This document shows, in pieces, positions 34,454 to 42,315 of a stretch of 64,000 nucleotides of DNA; position 1 is the stretch's first letter, and every line of letters begins with the position of its first letter. Source of the stretch: an uncultured Oscillospiraceae bacterium (GTDB lineage: Bacteria; Bacillota; Clostridia; Oscillospirales; Oscillospiraceae); the NCBI GenBank assembly GCA_949878425.1, contig CATLAL010000007.1, positions 1-64,000 of the forward strand. The letters are read 5' to 3'. The position numbers were made by a program, and so were the translations under genes. The notes below the pieces were generated by a model that worked only from the letters and a program-made list of their open reading frames with translations, did no database searches and was not told the origin of the DNA.

Positions 34454-35500
34454 TCACCCCGCCGCGGACAGCAGGCCCATCAGCGGCAGCATGACGCTCA
34501 GCAGGATCACGCCCGCCAGAGCGCTTGTCACCACCACGATGGCCGGCTCGATGGCGCCCACTATGCGGTCAATCCGCCGCAGGCCCGCCTCCTCCTGCCG
34601 CGCCGCCAGGTCCTCCAGGGTCTCCGGCAGGGACCCAGTCCGCTCCGCCAGCTTCAGCAGCCGGCACTCCCGGCCCGCGAAGAGGCCGCTGCCGGCCAGG
34701 GCGTCCGCCGGGCTCTCCCCGGAGGCGATGGCCTCCCGGCAGCGGGCGGTCTTTTCGTCGATCTCCCTGGCCCCGCCGCAGAGCTTCGCGGCCAGCTCCA
34801 CGGACTCGTCCATGCTCAGGCCGCTGGACACCGCCATGGCCATGGCGGAGGCGAACCGGGACACCGCCATCTGGCCCAGGACGCCCCGTCCGCCGAAGGA
34901 CCGGCGAAACCGGGCCGCGAAGCGCTCCCGCAACGCGGGAATCAGGGCCGCCGCCAGACCGGCCGCCGCCAGGACCAGGGCCGCCGCCGCGATGCCCGCG
35001 CCCGCCCGGGCCAGCAGGGACCCGGCGTTCATCATCCCCCTGGCCACGGCCCCCATCTGTACGCCCAGCTGGCGGAACACCCGGTCAAACACCGGCAGCA
35101 CCTGGGTGATGAGCAGCACCACCACCGCCGCCATCACCGCGAAAAGGGCCGCCGGCACCGCCACCGCCCCCCGGATCTCCGCCTTCATCCGCAGCTGGCG
35201 GTCGTAGTGGCGCTGGAGGGCCAGCAGCACGTCCTCCAGCCGCCCGGTCTCCTCCGCCAGGGCCACCATGTCGGTCATATACGCGGGAAACGCCTCTGTC
35301 TCCCGCAGCGCGGAAGCCAGGGGCATTCCCTCCTCCATAGACCGGCACAGCGCATCCAGCCAGGTCCGGGTCTCCCGGTCCGTCTCGTCCTCCCGCAGCA
35401 TGGCAAGCCCCTCCCCCACGGGGATGCCGGAGCGGACCAGCTGGTAGAGCTCCCGGCAGAACACCGGCAGATACTGGGCGCTGACGCGCAGTCGTTTCAT
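34454..35500 (-). CDS. pilC: PilC/GspF-family inner membrane platform protein
   Basis: This 348-residue protein has two T2SSF domains, each followed by membrane segments: FCRELYQLVRSGIPVGEGL near residue 14 and FASAMAMAVSSGLSMDESVELA near 205. It anchors the pilus assembly machine in the membrane. The ATG at 35500 follows TTTGGAGGAATTGAAT, which fixes the start; an upstream TTG overlaps the RBS. It lies 21 bp after the transglutaminase gene in one operon. Confidence 0.9.
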   Translation of the reverse strand: MKRLRVSAQYLPVFCRELYQLVRSGIPVGEGLAMLREDETDRETRTWLDALCRSMEEGMPLASALRETEAFPAYMTDMVALAEETGRLEDVLLALQRHYDRQLRMKAEIRGAVAVPAALFAVMAAVVVLLITQVLPVFDRVFRQLGVQMGAVARGMMNAGSLLARAGAGIAAAALVLAAAGLAAALIPALRERFAARFRRSFGGRGVLGQMAVSRFASAMAMAVSSGLSMDESVELAAKLCGGAREIDEKTARCREAIASGESPADALAGSGLFAGRECRLLKLAERTGSLPETLEDLAARQEEAGLRRIDRIVGAIEPAIVVVTSALAGVILLSVMLPLMGLLSAAG

Positions 35501-35521
35501 ATTCAATTCCTCCAAACTCAA

Positions 35522-36478
35522 TCAGTAGAGATACTTGGCCGTATAATTGCTCCCGTCCCCGATGTACTGCATGATCTGCGCGCTCTGGTGGTTGGAGGAG
35601 GCGAAGGTGGGGTCCATCAGCTTCCACTCCTTGCCGTCGAAGAAGATGGCGTTGTTGACCCAGCCCTCCTCCTCGCTCCACACGTTCAGCCAGGCGTGGT
35701 AGAGCTCTCCTGTGTAGCCCACCACCAGCTTTACCGGAACCCCCTGGCTGCGGAGCATGGCCGCCATGAGGGCCGCGTAGTCAAAGCAGATGCCCTTTTT
35801 CTCGCTGAGCACCGCGTCCACATCCGGCAGGTAGCCGCTTTTGACGCTCTGGGCCTTGTCGGTGTCGTAGGTGAGGCTGGTGACAACAAAGTCATAGATC
35901 GCCTGGACCTTGTCCAGGTTGTCCTCCGCGCCGGCCTTCTCGATCTCCCTGGCCGCCGTCTTTACGGCCTCGGAGTCCTCGCTGTAGTTTACGTACTGGT
36001 TGGGCCGGATAAAGGGGGCGAACTCGTCCGTCAGCTCCACGGAGAGGGAGGCCGTGAGGACGGTGGCGTAGTCCCGGCCGGAGACGTTCTTATAGACGCC
36101 CACGCTGTAGCTGCCGTCTCCGTCGGAGAGGGGAAAGGTCTCATACTGCCCGTCTGTGCGGAGGTTGTACTGGTACTGGACGCCGCTGGGGCCCTTGATC
36201 AGAACTTTCAGTTTGGGGGAGCCGCCGGCCAGCCAGGCGGCCATGACATAGCCGTCCTTGGCGTTGGAGTAGTCGATGACCGCGGAGCTGTTCTGCTGGG
36301 TCCTGCTGCCGGAGGCTGTGCTGGCGAGCACCGCGCCCGGCTCGCTGGCCAGGGGCGCGCGCTCCTCCGGCAGCTCCACCACCGCGCCCGGCCCGCCGCA
36401 GCCGCCCAGAAGTCCCGCCAGCAGCGCGAGAACCAAGACGGCGCATCCAAAACGGCCCGCTCTCCTCATTTTCAACAT
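35522..36478 (-). CDS. Transglutaminase-like lipoprotein
   Basis: This 318-residue protein has a lipoprotein signal (LALLAGLLGGC, Cys near 23). A beta-sandwich-like middle part (about 60-160) precedes a transglutaminase/protease-like core. The catalytic triad is visible: Cys in KGICFDYAALMAAML, His in ELYHAWLNVW and Asp in KLMDPTF. It would act outside the membrane, perhaps modifying or cleaving a surface protein. It is the first gene of the pilus-like operon, which is unusual and suggests a role on pili or the SLH protein. The start follows CAAGGAGGTCCCCC. Confidence 0.85.
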   Translation of the reverse strand: MLKMRRAGRFGCAVLVLALLAGLLGGCGGPGAVVELPEERAPLASEPGAVLASTASGSRTQQNSSAVIDYSNAKDGYVMAAWLAGGSPKLKVLIKGPSGVQYQYNLRTDGQYETFPLSDGDGSYSVGVYKNVSGRDYATVLTASLSVELTDEFAPFIRPNQYVNYSEDSEAVKTAAREIEKAGAEDNLDKVQAIYDFVVTSLTYDTDKAQSVKSGYLPDVDAVLSEKKGICFDYAALMAAMLRSQGVPVKLVVGYTGELYHAWLNVWSEEEGWVNNAIFFDGKEWKLMDPTFASSNHQSAQIMQYIGDGSNYTAKYLY

Positions 36479-36505
36479 GGGGGACCTCCTTGTCCGCCGG
36501 CGCAA

Positions 36506-36521
36506 GTCACACATATGTGAC
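36506..36521. promoter_or_regulatory. Palindrome downstream of the pilus-operon promoter
   Basis: GTCACACATATGTGAC is a near-perfect dyad about 36 bp past the -10 box and 28 bp before the start codon. It may be a regulator site, perhaps for the divergent BTAD protein. The half-sites are everted relative to a Crp site. Confidence 0.4.
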
Positions 36522-36556
36522 CAAAAGCGCCGCGCAATTCCACCTGTGATGGAATC

Positions 36557-36585
36557 AGTATACCACCTTCTCCAGGCTTTGTCAA
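36557..36585 (-). promoter_or_regulatory. Strong promoter for the pilus-like operon
   Basis: On the minus strand TTGACA (36585-36580), a 17-bp spacer and TATACT (36562-36557) match the sigma-A consensus in 11 of 12 positions. Confidence 0.8.
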
Positions 36586-36620
36586 CGGCTTTTCCGGCGG
36601 AGGGCGCGCCGCTTATCAAG

Positions 36621-36645
36621 AAAAACCGCCGCTGGGCAGCGGCGG
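36621..36645 (-). terminator. Minus-strand terminator inside the divergent region
   Basis: On the minus strand CCGCCGCT pairs with AGCGGCGG and is followed directly by TTTTTCTT. It would stop transcripts that run from the amidase gene antisense through the BTAD gene before they enter the pilus operon. On the plus strand a T-run also follows, 9 bp later. Confidence 0.65.
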
Positions 36646-36751
36646 GCCTGTTGCTTTTTCTTGAAAGGTGTGTCATACTATATTGTACAGAATCCTCCAA
36701 GAAACGCGGGCGGCGGACTCTGTCCGCCGCCGGAAGGGATGTGACGCTTTT

Positions 36752-37996
36752 ATGGAATCCGCATCCGTTCTCCAAATCAGCCTGCTGGGAGGCTGCACCC
36801 TGACCTATGGGGAGAGGCGTCTGGACAGCGCCGGCGGCCGGGGCGGCAAGGCCTGGACACTTTTGGAATATCTGGTTACGTTTCGTGACCGGGAGATTCC
36901 TCTACAGGAGCTCTTTGATCTGCTGTACCCGGAGAGCCGGGGGGCAAACCCCGCCGGGGCCCTGAAAACCCTGGTCTACCGGGTCCGGGAGCTGCTGGAG
37001 GAGCTGGGCCTGCCGGAGAGCCGGGACCGGATCCTGATGACCCGGGGCTCCTACGCCTGGAACACCGCCCTCCCCCTCTGGCTGGACGCGGAGGAGTTTG
37101 AGCGCTCCTGCCAGCGCGCGAGCTCGCCCTGGCTGCTGCCGGAGGAGAGGCTGGAGGCCTGCCGGAGCGCGGCGGCGCTCTATCGGGGGGACTATCTGGC
37201 CGGCTCTGCCGGGGCGCGGTGGGCGGCCCCCGCCGCCGCCTACTACCACACGATGTACGTCCACCTGGTCCAGAGCGCGCTGGAGCTGCTGGCGGGCCGG
37301 GAGCGGTGGGAGGAGGCCGCGGAGCTCTGCGTCCGGGCCATCGGCATCGACGCCTATCAGGAGTGCTTCCACTTCTGCTTGGTCCGGGCCCTGGCGCGGA
37401 CCGGACAAACCGGGCAGGCTCTGGAGCGCTACCGGAGGATGTACAGCCTCTTCTATACGGAGCTGGGGGCGGCTCCGCCGCCGGAGCTGGCGGCGCTCTA
37501 CCGGGAGATCTGCCGGCCCCGGGTTGGGGAGCTCCCCCGAGACGGCGGGGACCTGGCGGATATCAGCCGGTTCCTCCTGGAGGAGGAGGGCCCCGGCGGC
37601 GCGTTCCTCTGCGAGCTGGAAGTCTTTCGGGCCGTCTGCTGCCTGGCGGCCAGGTCCCGGAGCCGGGACCGGCGGGGAATCTGCCTGGCCCTGCTGGAGG
37701 CCGCCGGGGCGGACGGCTCCCCGCCGCCCCGAAAGCTCCTCAACAGCTATATGGACAAGCTGGCGCTCTGTATCCGGGACACGCTGCGCCGGGGCGACGT
37801 GGCCTGCAAGTACAGCGCCTCCCAGTACGTGCTGCTGCTGCCCGCCGTCTCGGGGGAGGCCTGCGCCGCGGTCCTGGATCGGATCATCGCCCGCTTCCTG
37901 GACCGGCACCCCCGCTGTCCCCTGGTGCTGCGCCGGAGCGTCCGGGCTCTGGAGGCTCCGCCGCCGGACCGGCGGCGGAGCGGATGCCTCAGCTGA
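36752..37996 (+). CDS. BTAD-family transcriptional regulator with degenerate GGDEF-like C-terminus
   Basis: This 414-residue protein has an N-terminal winged-helix part (about 1-95, with LLEYLVTFRDREIPLQELFDLL) and a bacterial transcriptional activation domain of helical repeats (about 105-250, with FHFCLVRALARTGQTGQALERY). The C-terminal 130 residues end in RRGDVACKYSASQYVLLLP, which matches the frame of a GGDEF domain (RxxDxxARYGGDEFVVLLP) with the GGDEF motif lost. It could thus sense rather than make a dinucleotide. It is divergent from the pilus operon. Its 3' end overlaps the opposing amidase gene by 8 bp. Confidence 0.8.
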   Translation: MESASVLQISLLGGCTLTYGERRLDSAGGRGGKAWTLLEYLVTFRDREIPLQELFDLLYPESRGANPAGALKTLVYRVRELLEELGLPESRDRILMTRGSYAWNTALPLWLDAEEFERSCQRASSPWLLPEERLEACRSAAALYRGDYLAGSAGARWAAPAAAYYHTMYVHLVQSALELLAGRERWEEAAELCVRAIGIDAYQECFHFCLVRALARTGQTGQALERYRRMYSLFYTELGAAPPPELAALYREICRPRVGELPRDGGDLADISRFLLEEEGPGGAFLCELEVFRAVCCLAARSRSRDRRGICLALLEAAGADGSPPPRKLLNSYMDKLALCIRDTLRRGDVACKYSASQYVLLLPAVSGEACAAVLDRIIARFLDRHPRCPLVLRRSVRALEAPPPDRRRSGCLS

Positions 37997-38723
37997 TATA
38001 CTGGGCGGCGGCGTAGCCCACGTAGTCCCCGTAGCGGACCACATACCAGTCCCCGTACTGGCCGTAGACCCGGACCATGGCCCCTCCGGGGATGCTGGTA
38101 AGCACGGAGGCGCTTGTGTTCGGGCGGCTGCGCAGATTCAGCGTGCCGCTGACGCGAACCGTGCCCTCCCAGGGGTTCGTGGGCCAGATAAAGGGGATGC
38201 CGAAGAAATCCGTCAGGCTCAAGACCAGATTCTGGGCGATCTCCGTCAGGTGGGTCTCAATCCAGCGGGCGTCCTCATAGTTGTCGTGGTAGCCCAGCTC
38301 CAGCAGCACAGCCGGAAACTTGGAGTCCCGCACCTCCCCCAATGTGGTGGTGGACCGGGTGGTCACCTTGTCCGGCAGGGGGTAGATCTCCCGGAGATTG
38401 TTTACAAAGATCTGGGCCGCCCGCTGGCCCTGGGTGCTGGTGGGGTAGTAGAAGGCGATGATGCCGCGGACGCCTCCGTAGTTGCCGGCCCCCGCCGCGT
38501 TGGAGTGGAGGGCCAGATAGAAGTCGTACCAGCCCTGGTTGGCCTGGCGGATGGAGCTGGCGGCGGTCATGTCCGGCGTGTTGCGGGTATAGCGGATGCC
38601 GCAGCTGTTGAGGTAGGGGATCATGGCGTCCGCCAGGCGGTTCATCCAGTATTCCTCGCTGCCGGTGCCGGTGACATAAAGATTGCTTTCCTGTGTGGAG
38701 GGACTTAAATAAATAATAGGCAT
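37989..38723 (-). CDS. N-acetylmuramoyl-L-alanine amidase with SH3 domain
   Basis: This 244-residue protein has an Amidase_3-type catalytic domain (about 1-175): IYLSPSTQESNLYVTGTGSEE at the start, the zinc His in LALHSNA and the catalytic Glu in VLLELGYHDN. An SH3b domain (about 185-244) has GTLNLRSRPNTSASVL. The first zinc motif is not the usual GHGG form but the SPSTQ variant. There is no signal peptide, so it may act after lysis, in spores or through a non-classical route. The RBS is GAGGAGGTAACC. Confidence 0.88.
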   Translation of the reverse strand: MPIIYLSPSTQESNLYVTGTGSEEYWMNRLADAMIPYLNSCGIRYTRNTPDMTAASSIRQANQGWYDFYLALHSNAAGAGNYGGVRGIIAFYYPTSTQGQRAAQIFVNNLREIYPLPDKVTTRSTTTLGEVRDSKFPAVLLELGYHDNYEDARWIETHLTEIAQNLVLSLTDFFGIPFIWPTNPWEGTVRVSGTLNLRSRPNTSASVLTSIPGGAMVRVYGQYGDWYVVRYGDYVGYAAAQYIS

Positions 38724-38802
38724 AGGCGGTTACCTCCTCGTCTGTTCCCATTCTATGTCCGCCGGCCGGGAGAGGTGCGGCTTTAAAAAGAGAGGAAATT
38801 TG

Positions 38803-38831
38803 TTGAGGTTTTTTGAAAAATGGGGTATACT
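38803..38831 (+). promoter_or_regulatory. Promoter for trxA
   Basis: TTGAGG (38803-38808), a 17-bp spacer and TATACT (38826-38831) give a transcript with a leader of about 160 nt. Confidence 0.7.
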
Positions 38832-38854
38832 ATTTCATCCGGCCGGAACGGTCG

Positions 38855-38959
38855 GATGGAATAGCCGCCATGTTTTGCGGCTGCCGCTGTTTCCGGCGGC
38901 GAGCAAAACGGCTTCCATCAAATGTAGTATTTTCAAATTATAACTTTGGGAATACTACA
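38855..38959 (+). ncRNA. Structured 5' leader of trxA
   Basis: Two hairpins fill the leader. The first (38855-38919) has nested arms: GATGGAA/TTCCATC, then GTTTTGC/GCAAAAC, then GCCGC/GCGGC. The second (38923-38959) pairs TGTAGTATT with AATACTACA perfectly around a 19-nt loop. The RBS follows about 25 nt later. I do not recognise a known riboswitch class. Confidence 0.5.
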
Positions 38960-38996
38960 CCCTATCAAATCCCCACAGGGGGAAAGGAGATAAAAA

Positions 38997-39323
38997 ATGG
39001 CTCATATTACTCTTACAGCGGAAAATTTTGATCAGGAGGTCCTCAAGTCCGACCGCCCCGTGCTGGTGGACTTCTGGGCCAGCTGGTGCGCCCCCTGCAT
39101 GGCCCTGTCGCCCACGGTGGACGAGGTGGCCGGCGAGCAGGACAAGGTCAAGGTTGGCAAGGTCAATGTGGACGACCAGCCGGATCTGGCCCGGCAGTAC
39201 CGGGTCATGAGCATTCCCACGCTGATGGTGTTCCGGGACGGCGAGCTGGTCCGCCGGGAGGTGGGCGGCAGGTCCAAGGAGGAGATCCTGGAGATGATCG
39301 GCCTGACGCCGGCCAAGGCGTAG
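38997..39323 (+). CDS. trxA: Thioredoxin
   Basis: This 108-residue cytoplasmic thioredoxin has the redox motif WCAPC near residue 30, the cis-Pro loop SIPTLMVF near 74 and the FWASWCAPCM context. It reduces protein disulfides. The start follows GGGGGAAAGGAGATAAAAA, a very strong RBS. It appears monocistronic with a structured leader. The central Gly-Pro of many thioredoxins (CGPC) is Ala-Pro here, which is common in Firmicutes paralogues. Confidence 0.96.
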   Translation: MAHITLTAENFDQEVLKSDRPVLVDFWASWCAPCMALSPTVDEVAGEQDKVKVGKVNVDDQPDLARQYRVMSIPTLMVFRDGELVRREVGGRSKEEILEMIGLTPAKA

Positions 39324-39445
39324 ACACCCCCTCTGGCGCCCAATTTCCGGCATATTTTGCAAAAAAACGCCAGCGGTAAAATTCACTCCTCCGCAAATAC
39401 TAGAACCAGCGCGGACTGCGCGATTTTAGGAAGGAGGATGTTTTG

Positions 39446-39949
39446 ATGAAAAAAGCAGCGATTTTTGCGGCCGCGGCGGCTCTGGTGCTGACGCTGGCCG
39501 CCTGCGGAACCAGAGATGACAAAAACAACAGCGGCGCCAATAGCAACGCCGGCGGCGCGGGCAGCGGCATGACCAATGGCGGCGGTATGGGGACCAACGG
39601 CAACAACAGCCCCGCCGGCAGCGGCGGCAGCACCGGCACCGGCGCTGGCAGCGGTATGAACGGCAACAGCGGCCTCACCGGCGGCGCCGGCAGCAACAGC
39701 GGCGCCGGTACCGGCGACAACAACAGCGCGGGCGCCGCCAACCCCGGCCGCAGCATGGACAATGTCGGCCGCAGCATGGGCAACGCCGCCCGGGACGCGG
39801 TGGACGGCGTTGAGCGGGCTGTGGACGACGTGCTGGACGGCGGCGCGGCCCGGGGGGCCAATATGACCAGCTTTCAGCGGATGTTGGACAACGCCCGGGT
39901 CCACGACACGGACGGCGTGCTCACCGACGGCGAGAACAGCCGCTGGTAA
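39446..39949 (+). CDS. Gly/Ser/Asn-rich lipoprotein
   Basis: This 167-residue protein has a lipoprotein signal (LVLTLAAC, Cys near 20), then about 80 residues of Gly, Ser, Asn and Ala in short degenerate repeats such as GSGMTNGGGMGTNG, then a helical C-terminus with two related units (GRSMDNVGRSMGNAARDAVDGVE). It would be a flexible cell-surface protein. The start at ATG 39446 follows GGAAGGAGGATGTTTTG. No enzymatic domain is seen and the function is unknown. Confidence 0.85.
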   Translation: MKKAAIFAAAAALVLTLAACGTRDDKNNSGANSNAGGAGSGMTNGGGMGTNGNNSPAGSGGSTGTGAGSGMNGNSGLTGGAGSNSGAGTGDNNSAGAANPGRSMDNVGRSMGNAARDAVDGVERAVDDVLDGGAARGANMTSFQRMLDNARVHDTDGVLTDGENSRW

Positions 39950-39953
39950 CCAT

Positions 39954-39991
39954 AAGGACCGCCCCGGAGCCAAAGCTCCGAGGCGGTCCTT
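39954..39991 (+). terminator. Terminator after the Gly-rich lipoprotein gene
   Basis: AAGGACCGCC pairs with GGCGGTCCTT, and CGGAGC with GCTCCG inside it, around a CAAA loop. There is only a short T-run. It begins 4 bp after the stop codon. Confidence 0.75.
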
Positions 39992-40020
39992 GCGCGTACA
40001 GCGCGGGGCACAGGGCATAG

Positions 40021-40093
40021 GGCATACATATTTTTCTTTGTGAACAAAGAAACGCATCAAAAGAAAAGCTTTATTCGCAAAGCTTCGCTTTGC
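40021..40093 (-). repeat. Family-A double-hairpin element, reverse copy
   Basis: On the minus strand stem 1 is GCAAAGCGAAGCTTTGC, the linker has CTTTTCTTTTGATGCG and stem 2 is TTTCTTTG/CAAAGAAA; it ends TATGTATGCC. It is the most diverged complete copy. Confidence 0.75.
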
Positions 40094-40239
40094 TTCCATA
40101 AACGTTTTTACAAATGGTCAAAAACCTTGATGCTGAGGCCGGACAGCGAATGAATTCCCTCCCAAAATCATCTGTGCTACAGTCAAGCAGACACAGATAG
40201 CCGTCCTCGTACTGCCGCCCTTGCCGGGGCCCGCGGAAC

Positions 40240-41403
40240 TTAAAAGGCCGCCCACCGCTCCGCCAGAGCGGCGCAGATTTCCTGGGGGTCGAACCGGTCC
40301 AAAGGCTCCAGCAGGGCCTCCACGCGGAGCACCAGGTCCCCCCTCACCGCCACCAGCTCCATGTCTCTGGCTGTCCAGGCGGCGTCCAGGCCCGGGGCCT
40401 CCACCGCCCGGAAGTCCTCCCCGCCCCGGGCGAACACCGCGTCCTCCATCAGCGCCCGGGCCAGCGCCTCCGCCATGCCCGGGAACCGCAGCCGGTAGAC
40501 GGACTGGCGCATCCACACCTGGCGGCCCCCGGCCCGCTCCTCCTGCACCTCCAGGGTCTCCCAGCAGTCCGCGAGAAGGGATCGGGTATAGGTGACAGCG
40601 CTCTCCCGTCCGCCATAGAGGCTCCCCCGCTCCCAGGTCCAGCCCAGGTCCTCCAGCATCAGGTAGGGCCCCTCCGGCTCCGCCGGCAGATCCCGGGTCC
40701 GGACGCCGGCGAGCTGCGCCGCCGTCAGCAGCAGGCACAGCAGCGCCAGCGCCAGCAGTCCCCGGTTCAGCGCCCTGCGGAGGATTCGGTTCCCCTTTGG
40801 ACTGTGGTCCAGGGGAAGGCCCCGCTTCAGCCGGGCGTAGGTCCGGTTGATCTTCCACAGCCCCCACGCCGTCTGCCAGGGGGTCCACGCCAGCCAGAGG
40901 GCGTAGGCGGCGTAGGCCGTGGGGAACTGCACGAACCGCTTGAGCTGCTCCGCGCCGATCTGGCCGGGGGCCTTCCAAACCCCCAGGAGGATGGACAGCG
41001 CCGCCAGCGCCAGCACCAGCACCATGGCCGCCGCGCCCCAAAACAGGTCCCGGCGGACCTTTTTCAGGGTTCCGGCCTGCTCGGCCGGGTCGTTATAGAA
41101 CTCCGGCGCGCCGCTGCCGGGTCCGGCCCGGAAGATGTGCAGAAAGCCCTGGCTGCAAATGTACTCCCAGCCGCAGTCCTCGAACACCGCCAGCTGCCCC
41201 TCCGCCAGCGCCGGGTCCTCCAGAAACCGGCGGGAGGACACCTCCACCCGGTAGCGGGCCCCGCCGGGCTCCGTTCGGACAAAGCGGCTGAGACAGCCCC
41301 CTCTGCGCTCCAGACGCCAGCCCCTGGCCTCCATGTCCCCGTAGAATTTCTCATTCTCCCCCAGCTCGTATTCCCCGGGGTGGAACCGGTAGGTCCTGTT
41401 CAT
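40240..41403 (-). CDS. DUF2812-like membrane protein
   Basis: This 387-residue protein has an N-terminal soluble domain with RFHPGEYELGENEKFYGDMEARGWRLE-type sequence typical of DUF2812, two pairs of membrane segments (about 122-142 and 160-180, and near 215-235) and a large C-terminal soluble region. DUF2812 proteins nearly always sit beside a PadR regulator, as here, where its ATG overlaps the regulator stop codon (ATGA). The function is unknown; a membrane stress or transport role is only guessed from family context. Confidence 0.8.
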   Translation of the reverse strand: MNRTYRFHPGEYELGENEKFYGDMEARGWRLERRGGCLSRFVRTEPGGARYRVEVSSRRFLEDPALAEGQLAVFEDCGWEYICSQGFLHIFRAGPGSGAPEFYNDPAEQAGTLKKVRRDLFWGAAAMVLVLALAALSILLGVWKAPGQIGAEQLKRFVQFPTAYAAYALWLAWTPWQTAWGLWKINRTYARLKRGLPLDHSPKGNRILRRALNRGLLALALLCLLLTAAQLAGVRTRDLPAEPEGPYLMLEDLGWTWERGSLYGGRESAVTYTRSLLADCWETLEVQEERAGGRQVWMRQSVYRLRFPGMAEALARALMEDAVFARGGEDFRAVEAPGLDAAWTARDMELVAVRGDLVLRVEALLEPLDRFDPQEICAALAERWAAF

Positions 41404-41711
41404 CGCTCCGCCTCCTCCAGAATAGCCCCGTCCGCCACCAGACGCCGGAGCCTGCCGTACTCCGCCAGCAGGGCCTCCCGCCCCGCCGGGGTGATGGCGT
41501 AGGTCTTGCGCCGGCCCTCCTCCCCGGTGAGGACGATGAGCCCCTCCCGGCTCATGCGGCTGAGCACGCCGTACAGGGTCCCCGGCCCCATCTCCAGCCG
41601 CCCGCCGGAGAGCTCCTTGATCCGCCCCATCATGCCGTAGCCGTGGCCCGGCCGCAGCAGCGAGAGCAGGATGTAGTACATGGCCTCCGTCATGGGCCCC
41701 TGTTCCGCCAC
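41400..41711 (-). CDS. PadR-family transcriptional regulator
   Basis: This 103-residue winged-helix repressor has MTEAMYYILLSLLRPGHGYGMMGRIKEL and GPGTLYGVLSRMSREGLI, the standard PadR helix-turn-helix region, followed by a short dimerisation helix. I place the start at GTG 41711 behind GAGAGGGGG; an upstream in-frame ATG at 41756 would overlap the operator. It likely represses its own promoter and the DUF2812 gene co-transcribed with it. Confidence 0.9.
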   Translation of the reverse strand: MAEQGPMTEAMYYILLSLLRPGHGYGMMGRIKELSGGRLEMGPGTLYGVLSRMSREGLIVLTGEEGRRKTYAITPAGREALLAEYGRLRRLVADGAILEEAER

Positions 41712-41732
41712 GCCGCCGCCCCCTCTCTTATT

Positions 41733-41785
41733 ATGTATCTCGTTATATCGTATCACATAATAACATGCTGCCGGTTCCCTGTCAA
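41733..41785 (-). promoter_or_regulatory. PadR promoter and overlapping dyad operator
   Basis: On the minus strand TTGACA (41785-41780), a 17-bp spacer and TATTAT (41762-41757) form a strong promoter. A dyad of the form ATGT-N4-CG-N-TATA-N-CG-N4-ACAT covers 41733-41758, over the end of the -10 box and the expected start site, so binding would block transcription. The ATGT/ACAT ends fit PadR-type sites. Confidence 0.65.
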
Positions 41786-41803
41786 GCCCCGCTGCCTCCG
41801 GGG

Positions 41804-42096
41804 AGTGCCTATCTGGACGCTAGCCCCGGGGAGGTTCCGCGCCCCGGCGCGGGGCCGCTTTTTGCCGCCAAAAAGCGGCCGGAAAAACCGCCAGCCCTAC
41901 GGGCTGGACCCCCTTGCTTTACGGGAGTCCGGGATAGGCCCTATGTTTCTCAGCCCCTGAGAAAAACGCGTCCTTCTGCTAGCTCGGCGTTCGTCCGGCT
42001 CCGCCTGCCGGCTTTTTGAAGGGGCAGAACCATCTTTCGTCTGCGCCGGGGTCCGGGGCGGCGTGAGCCCCGGGACTATCGAGCAGATAGGCGTCT
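41804..42096. repeat. Family-B MITE-like element, 293 bp
   Basis: It starts AGTGCCTATCTGGACGC and ends GCAGATAGGCGTCT, so the ends are imperfect inverted repeats. It shares internal blocks with the 58234-58771 copy, notably GAAGGGGCAGAACCATCT (42018-42035) after CGCCTGCCGGC. No open frame with a start signal is seen in it. Confidence 0.65.
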
Positions 42097-42180
42097 GCGG
42101 TGGCCCAGGGGGGCAAAAACAGAGAGAAAAGGGAAACCTTTTGGAGGAAAATCTGTGCAAAAAGCAGGCGCTTCCCTGTG

Positions 42181-42209
42181 TTGACATAAAAAAATATACA
42201 TGATACCAT
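42181..42209 (+). promoter_or_regulatory. Promoter for the MATE transporter
   Basis: TTGACA (42181-42186), a 17-bp spacer and TACCAT (42204-42209) lie 107 bp before the start codon. The leader holds a hairpin, CCGCCGGA/TCCGGCGG at about 42252-42273. Confidence 0.5.
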
Positions 42210-42315
42210 AATGAGGCCGTTTGCGGGACAAGCGGCGCTTTTTTGTGAAAAGCCGCCGGAGCGCTGTCCGGCGGTTCCAATTCAAGGAGGGGCGCGGGCC
42301 CCGGAAAGGACTCGT

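Noticed and set aside
36506..36521. Crp/Fnr-type operator
   Set aside because: The half-sites are everted (TCACA...TGTGA) and no Crp homologue is visible. It is kept only as a palindrome.
41765..42280. Frames inside and beside the 41.8 kb family-B element
   Set aside because: No RBS, no family resemblance, and inverted repeats account for the sequence.
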